The position numbers and the translations under genes are program-made. A stretch of DNA of 64,000 nucleotides from Kryptolebias marmoratus (lineage: Eukaryota; Chordata; Actinopteri; Cyprinodontiformes; Rivulidae). Where the stretch lies: NCBI RefSeq assembly GCF_001649575.2, contig NC_051450.1:791296-855295 (forward strand). Direction: 5' to 3'. Below the pieces are notes generated by a model. It had not been told where the DNA came from. It made no database searches and was given only the letters and a program-made list of their open reading frames with translations. This document shows positions 37,265 through 49,710 of the stretch, piece after piece (position 1 is the first letter of the stretch; each line of letters starts with the position of its first letter).

Positions 37265-38260
37265 CCCAAAAAAAAAAAAATCTAGCAGACAAGGGCTCCG
37301 AAATGCTCATCTGAGAATCTCCTTTTGACAATTAGGACACCCACGGAGGCATGGAAAGCTCTCAATTCCATTAGCCCCTGTGCTGTTTCACACTATCTGT
37401 CCACTGAGCCTTAACTTACTTATTAGTACAAGCCGGCCATATTTTGTTAGGGAAGCGATTAGTGAAATCTGCATGAAAATGCAATTTCCCTCACCACCCC
37501 ACCCCGTCAGCCCCTCACTCTCTTGCACTTCACTGAGATCAGACAGATCTAAAGAATAGTATTTGCGCCCTAATGAAATTTGCTCTGCACCATTTCGGAT
37601 GTTAATCTTTGGATGGAAGTTACTTGCGTCTTTATTTACTCGTTTCTGTGTGACAAATGGTCCGGGTTGGCAAAAAAATTACACTGGAACTGGTTTCCCC
37701 CCCCACCACCACCACCACCACCACCACCACCACCACCCCCCTGTTTAACCAAAGGCTGGCAGTCGGCTTAGAGACTACAGCTCCACTTTGATGTATTGGA
37801 GTTAATATCTTACTGACATTTCTCAGGACAGATTTTCATCACTGGATTCAGCTGTACTTTTGGGGCTGTGTGATAAATGAGTCAGGACATTCATTTTCCT
37901 CTCCTCTGTTGCATCTGTAGCTGTGCGCGTGAGTGCGCGCGTCTAAACACTGTGTCTGCCGAGATGCAGGGGGTGTAAATCTTTGCATGTGTAGCCTGAG
38001 CGCGCCCGGTATAAGCGAGCTTGTGACACAAAATAGACGGCGGCATTAATGGAAGTGACATTAATTTGACAGAGCGCACACTAACATGCGAAGTCACTCG
38101 CAGTTCATAAGAATAATATTAACTCGGCATTAACATGCATGGCTGTCTGTTGCACCAGATGCCGAGCATTTTGGAGAGCGGGTCCTGCAGCCTGTCTTTC
38201 TGGGCTATGATTAGATGGTGCCTGGAATATGCACAGCGAGACAAGCCTCTTTCTTACTGT
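37265..38260. promoter_or_regulatory. Candidate conserved non-coding island 2
   Basis: Low-repeat DNA apart from a (CCA)n tract (37697-37741). Motif-dense segments include gacaattagga, caattccattagcccctg, gcattaatggaagtgacatt and aattatt-like cores. No coding frame. Confidence 0.35.
37697..37741. repeat. (CCA)n simple repeat with C runs
   Basis: About 11 CCA units between C tracts. Confidence 0.95.
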
Positions 38261-39146
38261 CTGTTTATTGTTGTGGTGCTTACAGTCTAAAAGTCATGCA
38301 AGTAGACTCTCTGCGAGCCTTCCTGAGGACGCAACAAGATGGTGGGTGTAAAGGACTGCAGCTGCTTTAGTCTGTAGGCCTTATCCACATGGGAACGTTT
38401 TTTTTGAAAATGGGTTCCAAAGTGAGAAAAGCTTAAAACGCCATCCTTTGCATTTTCATGCCGACATCCCGAACACAACCTCTTTAAAGCTATGAGGTCA
38501 TAGACCCATTTCAAACCTAACTTAGGACTCCAAGAGTGACAACAACAAAGAGTAAAATGACAGAGTACATGCTTGTATTTGTGCTGCAAACACTAATTTT
38601 TCAATGACAGCAAAACCTTCTTATACTGTATTATTTTAAGTAACAGACAAGGCTCATTATCTTAAGCCTTCTGTGACTTTCTGGTCAAATTGAACTGAAG
38701 TTATAGGGGCTTCTCTACCTATTCATCTCTCTCTTTTTTGAGGGCTTCATGAGGGTTCAGGGACGGCTGGTAGAAGTAGACTAGTAGGGCTAAGCCCTCC
38801 CTGATGTTTACGATAAAAATGTTAAAATACCTAATAAACACAAATTAAAAATATTGTATCACATTTTGCGAAATTTACAACAAAACTGGTGCCAAACAGT
38901 CTTGAGAAAATTCCAGTCTTTCCAAAAGACTAACTTTTCATAGCCCCGTTCAGCCGCTTGTCTTTCTTGATACAGAATGATTGACAGCCATCTTGTCCCG
39001 CCCCCTCGGTTTGCTGCTCATTTGGGCTAATTTAGTTCAACCCAGGGTCAGCCCAAGGCCTCAGGCTTTGGGTGTACGAATCAGGGTGGACAAACAATAT
39101 TGTGCCTTGACCATGGGCGTGGTTTGGCGTACACTGAGTAGTTACG

Positions 39147-39430
39147 ATGGCGAGCAAAATAAACATTAAAAAAATTTTAAATTTTAAAAATTTAATTTCT
39201 CCCCCGTTTTCTTTAATGTCTTTGGAGGAAAAAACAGAAGTGAAGAAGTTGAGGGCAGATGGACCAAAAGATATTCAAAACAGGAAAACGGCAAAACTTA
39301 AGTTTTTCTGTGACCTGAACTGGCTAACAGCAAGTGCAGCTAAAACATCTTTAACGAGGTGGTTATTAACCTTTTTACATCCCAGAGAAGTCGTTGAAGT
39401 GAGTTTCTCTTTAAAAAAGGTAGGCTTCAT
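39147..39430 (+). pseudogene. hAT-type transposase N-terminal relic
   Basis: MASKINIKKILNFKNLISPP, then SLMSLEEKTEVKKLRADGPK and WLTASAAKTSLTRWLLTF. The SLEEKTEVK and WLT.SAAKTSL..W words resemble the TTF-type zinc-finger start of fish hAT transposases. The expected cysteines are largely missing and the frame soon ends. Confidence 0.45.
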
Positions 39431-39769
39431 TTTTTTTAAAAAAAAAAGGTCTTTACAATATTGTATGTCCTGTTTGATTTGATTTTATCAGTGTGATTAG
39501 TAATTGTGTCAAGGAGTGTGGTGCAGTGTTATGCAAAACTGTTTGACTGGAAAAAAATCATCTGAAATAATTATAGTTGAAACTCTTATTGCAGGGAATG
39601 AAGTATTGGACAGCTGACAGATGCTCTGTCTAAGCTTGGTCTTTGGTGGTGGTTTGCTTTAAGGCTGTCTTTGTGCTGAAAAAAGACGTAATGCCAATTT
39701 TTAGTTTTTTAATTTTAAATTGGATGCTTCTGTTGTTGAAATTCCAACTGCAGCATTGTATTATATATC

Positions 39770-39850
39770 CAGGGTTTCCCCCAGCATATTATAAGCCTGG
39801 CGGGTCGCCAGGCTTTGGTGAGCCTGCTGCCAGGCTAAGCTCTGCTTGTT
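39770..39850. repeat. hAT-like terminal fragment with GC-rich hairpin
   Basis: Starts cagggtttcccccagca and contains the palindrome AAGCCTGGCG-GGT-CGCCAGGCTT near 39793-39816. Such words occur at the ends of fish hAT elements. Low-copy evidence only. Confidence 0.4.
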
Positions 39851-39889
39851 TATTATAAACATGTCAATTTTTTATACATATTTTTTTTC

Positions 39890-40310
39890 CACCCGCTCCC
39901 CCAAAACCGCGACCTCAACGCACGAGGGTGCGCCCGCCAACAGTGACACAATCGCGCTGTCCCCGCCCCTGCGCGAAGGTCCCACGCAGTTTCACGTTGT
40001 GCACCTTTTATAATTTGGTGTGGACTGCGCGCGCCGCTCTCCATTCAACCTGCTCTCTTTTTGGTTACGTAGCGTACTGCCCCGTCTTTTTGGAGAATAC
40101 TGCACCAACGTAAGTGCCCTGACGCAAGCAGACCTGAGCGCCCCCCACCGCGCACTCAGGTCTGCGCGACTCTAATGAGCCCTGAGGCCGAGCCTCCTTC
40201 AGCTACCGCTGGAGTTAGCATGTTATAGGAGCCGCAGTAATAAACATAACGAGATGTTTTAACCAAAAATGGTGAGTTGAGCTAAAATCCAGCGGGTGGC
40301 TTTACAAGAC
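39890..40310. promoter_or_regulatory. CpG-rich, promoter-like segment
   Basis: Markedly richer in CpG than the surrounding 30 kb, with tttataa at about 40009 and an 11-bp inverted repeat (40128-40138 with 40155-40165). No protein gene starts here in any frame. It could be the promoter of the decayed element around it or of an unseen non-coding transcript. Confidence 0.35.
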
Positions 40311-41929
40311 TACGGTAAGCATGTTTTGTGCTTAGTGAAAATATTATCCTTGTTTAAGCTGCAGCTAGTTGGCAAACAGCATTCATGTGGAAGTCTTCTG
40401 AATGTCTTGTGACTATCGTTGGGTTCTCAACTTCCTCATGTAAGTTGCAGAGGCTTATGTTTTGTTTGAGTTTTGAACATGTTCAAAACAATTTACACAA
40501 TAATTTTTTTTTTTAAATAGTCACAAAGTTGAGATGGGTATCTTCAGCCTGTCTTGAGCGTTTCTGAGTTGGGTCATAGATGTCTCAAGTGGACTAGAGT
40601 TGCAGTTTGACATCTGCACAGGAACTCTCCTCAGACAGAAAACATCCAAAGCTAATGTCTAGGTCTAAAAACCACACTGTTGATAATAATTTATATTGAA
40701 AAATTGGTCCAAGTTTGCCTGTTTCCATTTCTAAAGTATAATCCAGCAGATTAAATCATAAACATGTGGTTGACTGCCAAGGTGGGTACAAAGCAAACAA
40801 GGTGGGGAACAAAATAATGTGCACAGTCTAGAATGCAGTTTTGCAAGCTGTGCACACAAAACGATTTTCCAAAACTGGCTGCTGAAAACACAGCTTGTTG
40901 ATCGCTTGGACACAAAGTTCAGTGGAACTGTAAAAAATAAATAAATCATATTTTCTCATAATTTTCCTGCAATTTTCAGTTACCAACTACTTGGTACAGC
41001 AGAACCTTAAATTGACTTTAGCAAAAAGCCCTTGTTATCACACCAAATCATCTATGGTCAGAAAGGTTTTGTTAATCACTTGACTGAACTAATAAAAGTA
41101 CTAAAAATCCAGTGTTGCAGAAAAAAAATACAATTCACATTAAATATACATTTAAAAATGTGGGAAACTGGAATAGTGTTAAAAGACAGAGACTTGGGTA
41201 TAAAGAATTTAGCCTGATAGGCATTGAACACTGTGAAGAAAACCCTTTCCTCCAGACATCCCTTACTGGATACTGGGCTTGAAGCGTCTGTTAGGTTTGT
41301 GTATTTGGACTAGCATGACAGTCAGCCAACCCTATCCTGCACTTTTGTGGTCATGTGGTTTGATGTGATATGAAGATGTTCATCAGTCCACAAGAAGGAC
41401 TTGGTTCTTGCACTTGTGCTCCTTGTCTTTTTCTTGTGTTTACACTTGGAATCACTGTGCAACATATACAGTCTATGGTTCTTACCCAACGTGTAAACTT
41501 TATGCGCATGTTCCACACCTTGTTTCCCGTTTCTGGTGTTTTTTTTAGCATTACAGTGCCACACATTGGCCTGGCATAGTCCCTACTGCATTTTGGGTCA
41601 ATTTCTACACCTCCATGTGGATGAAATCATTTGTAGAAACAGTGCTGTGTTTATGGGGACGGCTTTAGAATTGGCAAATAAAAAGATTGCTTACAGAAAG
41701 AAATGTACCAGTGTGGACAAGGCCTAAGACTCATCTGCTGCAGCCGCAGGGAGACCTTCTGCAAGCCTCCCAGAAGAAGCAACAAGATGGTTGGTGTCAA
41801 TGGCTGCAGCGGCGGAAGCAGGTTTAGATATCAAGCTCCGCAAAGCAGATCCAGCTTTTCCAGTTTGATGAATTGCTGGCATGCTCTTGAGCAGAGCAGT
41901 AACGCGCACACATAATAACAAGCGTAGCC

Positions 41930-44250
41930 AGTGGAAAAGCTGAAGGCTATTTAGTCCCAGCCATTAACACTAATCAAAAACCACTTTACCTGATAAGAAC
42001 TACAGGGGTCGTCTTCCAGCTACTGGCACCCACATCCCTCTTCGCTAATATCGACCGGGCTTAAACAAGGTGCCACTAGTAGAACCTATGAAGGTGATGA
42101 AGAGATACAGGTGAGAGTGCTAATTTGTAGCAAATCGAAACAGGGTTCATTCATTTGCTGACCTGAGCAATTAGTCTACAGCAAACCGAAACAGACCGTG
42201 ACCCAAAACTGGCACAATAACAACACAGATTCACACGTGCCACGTGAACGAGCACTAAAACATTTATGCCTGACACATTCAGAGTCAAAACGAGAAAATA
42301 AAATGCAGGCTTACACGCATCCTCCCTAACTCACACGCACACACACACACAGTCCTATACAGTATGGATCGGGCATTGACCAGCTCTCATGAAAGATGCA
42401 GTTATGCAGATGAACTAGGGGTAACTGAATAAAGGCCAAATGGGGGCGGGGGCAGCTGAACACCTCACCCCCACCACTGCTGAACAGGCAGCTCTTCCAC
42501 GTAGCAGAAACCTCCTGGTGTCACAGAGTCACCAAAATACAATAATGCATGGTAGTAATTTTGTCTGAAAATATTTAAAAGACGTGTTTTTGTAAATGAG
42601 AGGCACTTGGAGATGCCAACCTACTCCCGAGATAATCAGCTATTCAGTTTTAAAAAACTGAATAAGATCTTAAAATGTGGTCCTCTGGCCTGTTCTCGAT
42701 CTCTTTTCTAAACTTAATAAAAAATAGTAACTTTGAAGATTTTCTAAAATAAAGCTGATAAAATAAGAAAAGAATGAGCTTATCCAACTACTGTTAAGAT
42801 GATTTAAAAAAAGGCTGCACTAACTAATTGCACACAATGTTTAAAACTTTAGCATCAACTAGTAAATTCAACCCTGTCTGTTAGCAAAATATCTCCTAAA
42901 CTAATTCACAGGTTTTATTGAAACTATCAGAAAATAACCACTGGATGTACATCTACCACTAATTAATATTTGGAGTTAACCTGATTCAAGATCTAATCAC
43001 ATCTAATTCTAACTTAGTCTTACAAGATAGCAAGCTAACGTTTGATGTCATAGTAGTTGAGTCATCAACTATGCATGTGATGGAAATATAAAATGAAACC
43101 TAAAATTCAGAAATCTGTTGGAGCCAGTGTGTGATTCATTTTTAAGCAATCATATAAAGAATTTTAAGTGTGACTTGAATTGAATTGAATTTAATTTAAT
43201 GTCCCAGGACATGGGGTTTTACTAGAAGAACCATGGGCTTGAACTGCCAACCTGAGGACTAAATGGTAACCCCTCCCAAATTCACTATAATACTCAGTTC
43301 TACTTTGAAGGCACTCATTTGTAACTATTAGGTTTTAAAAAAGCAGCTTTTCATACAGTGCAATCTTTGGCCAACATAGACTAAATTTTACGTTGTGAAA
43401 TAATCGTGAGAAAATCTTTCATCGTGAACTTGAATCAGTGGTCTGTGGTCATTTAGTGTGACAGACTCACTGGCAGCCAATTTAACATTCTCATAATCAC
43501 AATCAATGATGACCTACAATAAATATTGTGTAAAATTGTTCTGGAAGAATCGTGCAGTGTGATTGCTGCTGTGACCAACATTTCCCCCCCCCAAACTATG
43601 AGCTCATTCACAGCCTTAACACCAGCACTTCATCGCTGGACTTTTATCTTTGTTGGATCTTTGTGATGTATGCAAACCATCTGCGGCAGGAAATCATACA
43701 TAATAACAAGGGTTACTATCAAGACTTTATATCAGTCTCACACACTGTGACCTGGATTTAAGTATTTGAGAAAAAAATTGTGCTCGTTTGAACCCTGTTT
43801 TTGTTGGATGCAATGAAGTACTACAGCTTCTTTTCAGTAGCCAGGGTCAAGGTAATATGTGTTCATAAAATGATTTCAAATTGAACACCCTGTGGAATAA
43901 AGGGGAGTCGAAAACTAAATCAACTGGAAGGAAATTAGCTCTAAAGACAGTCTATACATGAGGACTTTGGTACTGTAATCCTGTTGTATTTTGACTATAG
44001 TACTGACACAGACATAAAAAAAGACCTTTAGAAATCGTGTCAACTTGTGCACAAAAAAGAACTATATTGAAGTACAATGTTGTGACAGTATGACAACAGC
44101 AGTACATCTATAACTTAACAGATAACTTCTTTTAACTGCTCTGTGCAGTTTCTTAAAAACGGTTCTTGTTTTTAAGAATCGTTGTCGTAGTTTACCTCCT
44201 ACACAGCCTGTTCAACCGAGCTGTTAGTGTTTGCAGAGTTTTTGATGTTT
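41930..44250. other. Intergenic, mixed
   Basis: Holds a decayed family A unit (about 42880-43030, minus), a gaattgaattgaattt run near 43180 and nothing else recognised. Confidence 0.4.
42880..43030 (-). repeat. Dispersed repeat family A, copy 4 (one unit)
   Basis: tctgttagcaaaatatctcc, ttttattgaaactatcagaa and ccactggatgtacatctacc give the family A consensus on the minus strand. Confidence 0.7.
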
Positions 44251-46200
44251 TCACTCTTCCATGTGCTGCTTCCTAAGGAATACGGCAATTTACAACGCAG
44301 CAGCGTATTGGCCCCCACATACGTTCTCGGAGCTGGAGACTTAAGGTCGTCAGGGCGCGTAATGAGGGCTAGTTTGCTTCGATGATCATGTTGCTAAGGA
44401 AGAGACAGCAGAAAAGCTGCAGTCCTGTCACAGATTTCTATAGCTTCTTACTTGCATAATTCAGCATAATATTTTCCTATTTCACAGCCCTAAATATTCA
44501 TGAGTGATAAGAGCTCAGGGCAAACTTTCCCTAAAACTTGGCGGTTCCATGAAAACTCGCTTTCTGCTCCGTGGTGTTTTTGGCTGGTGCTGTTTTTGTC
44601 GCCGGCTTCAACAAGATCAATATCGCATCATCACTGCCCCCCACACACGTTGTGTTACGTTACACCATCGCCGGCAAATTAAATAATGAATTCACGCTTT
44701 GACACAAAGGCAGATGAAGGCATATTTGAACATTCAAATAGAGAGAGCAAAGGTTTTTTCTTATTGTTTTTTTTTTTTTTTTGCGGGGAGAGGGGTACAG
44801 AGAGACAACATTCCAAAAATTAATTTTAATCTCCAGGGTTCATGCATATTTAATAGCGAGTGCTTGAATATCATAGGGTAATAGTAGTCCGGCGCACATA
44901 CAGAGGCTGGGCTATGGAGAGAAAATAAATGACCGTGATCGTTATCATGAGCAATAACTCTCTGCACAGCTGCGAAACAAAATAGCCAGAAATGCTTTGA
45001 TGAAGGAGAGTAGGAGAGGATGAGGAGGAGGAAGGAGGGGGTGTGTGTGCAGAGGTTAAATAATGGCAGAGTGATGGTCCCTCTGAATGCAGCTGGTGTA
45101 TCTCTGCTGCTGTCTTTGTTTTCTGGTTGTAGAGGAGGAGACAACTGCGCAGGGAAGCATGGGATATTGCTGGCTGATGACTGAGTGACAGTAGTTGACA
45201 AGCCCTGTGGATCCCAGGAGGCTCTCTGGTGCTAAGCCCCCCGCACTCAACCCTCCTCCCTTTCAATGAGTAAACACATCACAGAATCAGCACATGCAAG
45301 CAAGCATGCAGTGTTGTCTCACACATGTAGGCCTGCGCGTACACAGATACAAGTTCTGAGCTGAGTGTCGAGCTAAATGCAAAGCTGCAGTCACCATTTT
45401 TTTTTCCCTGAGCATACATGTAATGTTACAGCTTCTGCCACTGCCAAACACAACCTGCGAGCTGCTGCTGCTGATAAGCTTGCAGGGTCTGCGTCTGTTC
45501 TCCAACTGTGCTCGAGGTGGAGCGGCGTGCACTTCAGGCGTGCTCCAACGGCGCCTTTTTACTTATTAAAGCCATTCTCATCCTGCATTCAGCCCACGTG
45601 CGCGAAAAAATGAGGCATGAAACGGCATTGTCATGCTGAACAGAATTTTAATTACCGACCATCTCCTGTGTGTGCTCGCCACTTGGTGGAAAGAAAGAAA
45701 AAAAAAAAAGCAGAGAAGAATGAAAGAGGTCGTCTTTTTGAGGGGGCACTATCAGAGCGTGGTGGAAAGAGCTCATATCAGTGTCTGGTGGAAAATAAAG
45801 AGAAAAGAAACTCAATTAAAAGTGTAGCTAAACACTGACGTTGATCTGAGTAAACTAGGTTTACTGAGGGGCTTTTCCCCCTTCCCGCCCTGAGTCCCAA
45901 CCCCCCATGCTGCCAAGGCGAGCTCGCTGACAGCTCAGGGAGCCCCACTAACTCATCTCAGCCCCAGAAGCGCCGACACCCCGCTTGTTTTATTTCCCAC
46001 CAGCTAAATGGAGTCGTAAAGACTTGTAAAAATAACAACGGGAGCGGACGGGCTGCGATCCTGTTCTGTGCTCATCGCCCTCCCCCTGTTCCCTTTACTC
46101 ACGAGTCCCAGGTGGGCAGTTTGTCGTCCCAATTAAAAGGCGTGACACGTTAACAGGAGTGAAGGGAAATTTACGGAAGACTGACCTCTGGTGCGGCGAT
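44250..46200. promoter_or_regulatory. Candidate conserved non-coding island 3
   Basis: Two kilobases almost free of recognised repeats (only a T run at about 44767-44782 and an A run at 45698-45708). Words such as ctaaatattcatgagtgata, ggcaaattaaataatgaatt and tcccaattaaaaggcgtgac look like constrained regulatory sequence. No conserved protein frame. Confidence 0.35.
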
Positions 46201-48290
46201 GATGCAGGTGTGATCGGCAGATCTGAGATGTTCAGACAGAAGTGTTTCTAAACGGTCAACATGGACCACAGACGGTACTTATGTATAGGTGTATACGTGA
46301 TCCCACACCTTCAGAAAAAAAGGTGTGATCACAAGGTTTATCTTACATCTCTGTGTGGCAGCAGACACTATAAATCCCACTTAGGCCCAAAGCAAATCAA
46401 TCCCTCATATTCCCTGTTTCACACCGTTTACTCATTAACCATCTCAGCATTGATCGCTACTCCTGTGGCAGTTAACCCGTGTTTAACAAAGGCAGCAAAA
46501 TGAACGGGGTGTTAAATTCAGTCAGGAGCAATACAATTCATTAGGTGTAATTTGGTGTGTGTACCTCATAAATCATTCTCTGCTGGGTGGTAGCTCTGCA
46601 CCATTGTACTGTATGGGGTGGCACAGGCAGAGTAACGCAGCCCGGCCTGGAAAATCTTGTCTCCCTGAAACATGCTTTTACTCTCAGTGACTGCAGCACA
46701 ACAGAGCCACAAAAGGGGACAATGTAAGTTATACAGCCCTGTTAATATGCATTAAAAATGCATATTTCCTGCAGCATTTAATCACAACCTTATGGAAAAT
46801 ATTGCACACAGCTGTAATTCTTTGCTTGGTTGGGAGGATACAGTTTGGTATAAAAATTTAACACACATAAAACGTATTGTCCAGGGACAGAAACTCCACC
46901 TGACGGTGCAGTCTGACAAGATTGACGAAGAGTAAAGAAAACCGTCTCCCCTCGCGGTCTGATGGAGCGTGCTCCTCCTTGGTCCAGACACCATGTTCTC
47001 GGCTCGAATTGAGTCACCACTTTGTTGTGTGTTAGCGTTTGTGTCCTTGGACATGTGGAGACGCCCACCTCCTGTCAGGTACCTCACACTTTCATCTCCT
47101 TTAGGACTCAGCCATGTGTGAAGGAGGAACACGCTCAGTAGGCTGCAGATAAAAGCTTTACATGCTACCAGTGTGTCAATGCAGATCTCTTGTCACTGAC
47201 CTGCTTTGAGCAATTAGACAAGTGACAGTAGTTTCTGCTCAGAGGTTGGAAATGACTCACTGTAGCTCTCCATTTTAGTCATACTGGAAGTCAGCTGATT
47301 CTTATTACCCTATTATGTTTGGAGAGAAGCCATTTACTCTCCTTTTTTGGTGGCACTCTCATTTTAGTTTTTACAATACAACATTCTGCAAATCAAACTT
47401 GGGTCCTTGCTTTTATTTGGATGTTACTCTGACATTTAACACCCACTGAAACATTGTTGCAGACCAAATACCCCCTTTTGTTACTGCTCTGACAAATCAC
47501 AAATCTTGGCATGAGGCCAGATATACTGACCTGAGACCCTGATATGCTGACACCACATTGATAAACCCTCACAACCTCACTATGGAAATGTTGTACATGC
47601 TTGAAACCACCACAGATCTTGCTCTGAAATTGCATAATGGGGAGCTCACTGTGTTCCTAATAGATGACCGAAGACCTTGCCAAGACCCTCTAGAGACCAT
47701 CCATGTGCTGATTGATTTAAAGTCATAGCAGGTCCACTGTGAAGGGAACCGAACTGGGAGTTTTGAGGATTATGGTCCCATCATACCCAGGCTTTTGTGG
47801 GTATTAAAAGAAACCAAGGGTCTCTTAGTCTCAATATTAATGGTTTAAAGTAATCTATATGCTATAATTTGCTTAAAGTCTTCTGGAAAAGATAATGGGA
47901 AAACTCTGGCCTGTGGACTCTGGCCTGTTGCTCAAAAGTAAAATGGATAATATCTTTTTAAAATCTTTTCCATATTTGCTGTTCTCAGTCTTTTTTGATG
48001 TGTAACTGGCACGGGGGAATAAAGTATCATCCTGAACTTGAGGAACACAATTCAAAAGAGCTTGTAATATTTTCAACACTTGAGAAATCTTTGATTTAAT
48101 CTAGAAGTAACGCTTTTTATCCTGTGTTTCCATGGAAACGAAAGGAGGTTGGGGCAGGGAGAATAGGCAGGGGGCCTAAAAAGAGGAGGGAGGAAAAGGA
48201 ATGAAAGAGGAGGAGTGTTAAGAAAGGGGAGTAGCTTTGTTAAGCATTTGAGGAGATGGAGGAAGGGATGGGGGATTAGCCGTAACAATG
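46200..48290. other. Intergenic, low repeat content
   Basis: No gene, RNA or mobile element recognised in about 2 kb. Short open frames have no family resemblance. Confidence 0.4.
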
Positions 48291-48540
48291 GAAAGGTGTG
48301 TGTCCTGTAGCTTTCTCTTCATCTTACTCTCTCGCTCTGGTTCACAAACTCCTTCCCATCACCTCCATGTCCTTGGCAAGCCCGCTCACAAAGGTATTTA
48401 TCGGCCTCCATTCCATTAATTACCATCCAATTAGCTACTCCCACAGTGGAACTGCTGCAGTCATGCACAGTATCAAGTCAGTCCACTTAGCGAATCCTGA
48501 CACCTACATGTTTGCCATTCTCCCTTAACTCACATTGATG
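48290..48540. promoter_or_regulatory. Candidate conserved non-coding island 4
   Basis: Contains ccattaattaccatccaatt followed by agcta, two homeodomain-type cores 11 bases apart, in low-repeat DNA. Confidence 0.3.
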
Positions 48541-49667
48541 GAGTGCAGAAAGTTTTCACAAAGAGTCCCTCAGCGTGTTAATGCATCCATTAAAACGGTA
48601 TTCATCTCCTTACTTGAAAATTAGAAGTGCCTTCATTTCCTGGGTGGACAGTTTTGCCACTAAACAGCTATTTTGGCTAATTGGCAAAGGAGGCTTAGCT
48701 TTGTGTATTTAATGTCACTAGCTAGCCGTCTTTCATGTCAGTGATACAGGCTTAATAATGCTCAGCCCCTTCACACTCCTCACAGACCATCATTTCAATG
48801 CCTCCAAGAAGAAAGGGGGGGGGGGGGGAGGTTTAGAGTGACTTTTCGAAGGGGTTGACAGAGCCAGAGCGAGGCTAGCTAATTGGTTTGCTTTTAGACT
48901 GGCCCGTTGGGCTGTGGGCAAGGACAAGCATGTGGCATAGTGACTTGTTAGCATAGAATTAGCCTCTGAGAGCAAATTAGACAAGCCACTAGCCATCACA
49001 AAAGAGTATTACACTTGGAGAGAGCTCTCCCTGTTTCGCTAAGTGTAAAACAAACAGACATTTGCAGTCGTTTGAGCTCGCCGCACACATTAATGTAGCA
49101 CATATGTTACGCTCACACAAACTTATTAAGCGTATAGCTAGAGACTAAATACCCCAAGAGCTTTTAGCGTTGTGCCTTGCATTCATAACAAATCAAATTC
49201 TGGTTTCTCATAACGGGCTTGTTGCACTCCACAGTCTGAAAAACACCCGTTCTCATGGGGAATGGGCATATTTGCTGGATGAATGCAGACAGTAAGCATG
49301 TTAATGTGTATACAGGCGGGTCAGAGATGATGATGATGTGTTTTGTGTGTGTGTTGGGGGTATTGTTGTTGGTGGTTGTGGTGGTGGTGGGGTGTTTTTG
49401 TGGGCTGAGAGGCTGAGTCTGCAGCACATCATCCCACACACCAAGCACAGTGCCTGAGGTTGTAGATGAGTTCTTTAGGCATGCTGTGTGGATGCCCCAT
49501 CCCATCCCCACCATCCAACCCCCCTTGGATTGGGAGTATGCTGACAGAGCAGCTGCTGAGATGGACACACACACACTCTGAAGGCTGCTGTTTTCTTCTT
49601 TGATCTTGCAGATGTAACGTAGTGAGTTCAAGAAACAGGAGATGTTGATGTTTAAAGGTGATTATGA

Positions 49668-49710
<43 letters not shown>

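Larger units (their letters stand above)
38375..41728. mobile_element. Possible large DNA element with inverted ends
   Basis: The left end aggccttatccacatggga and the right end (complement of tgtggacaaggccta) form an imperfect inverted pair 3.35 kb apart. The interior has an hAT-like coding relic (39147-39430) and a CpG-rich block (39890-40310). Flanking 50-base direct repeats lie at 38311-38361 and 41759-41811. It may be several nested insertions rather than one element. Confidence 0.35.

Noticed and set aside
44761..45266. Minus-strand open frames of 131-146 codons
   Set aside because: Serine/threonine-rich low-complexity translations with no family match and no splice or codon signal.
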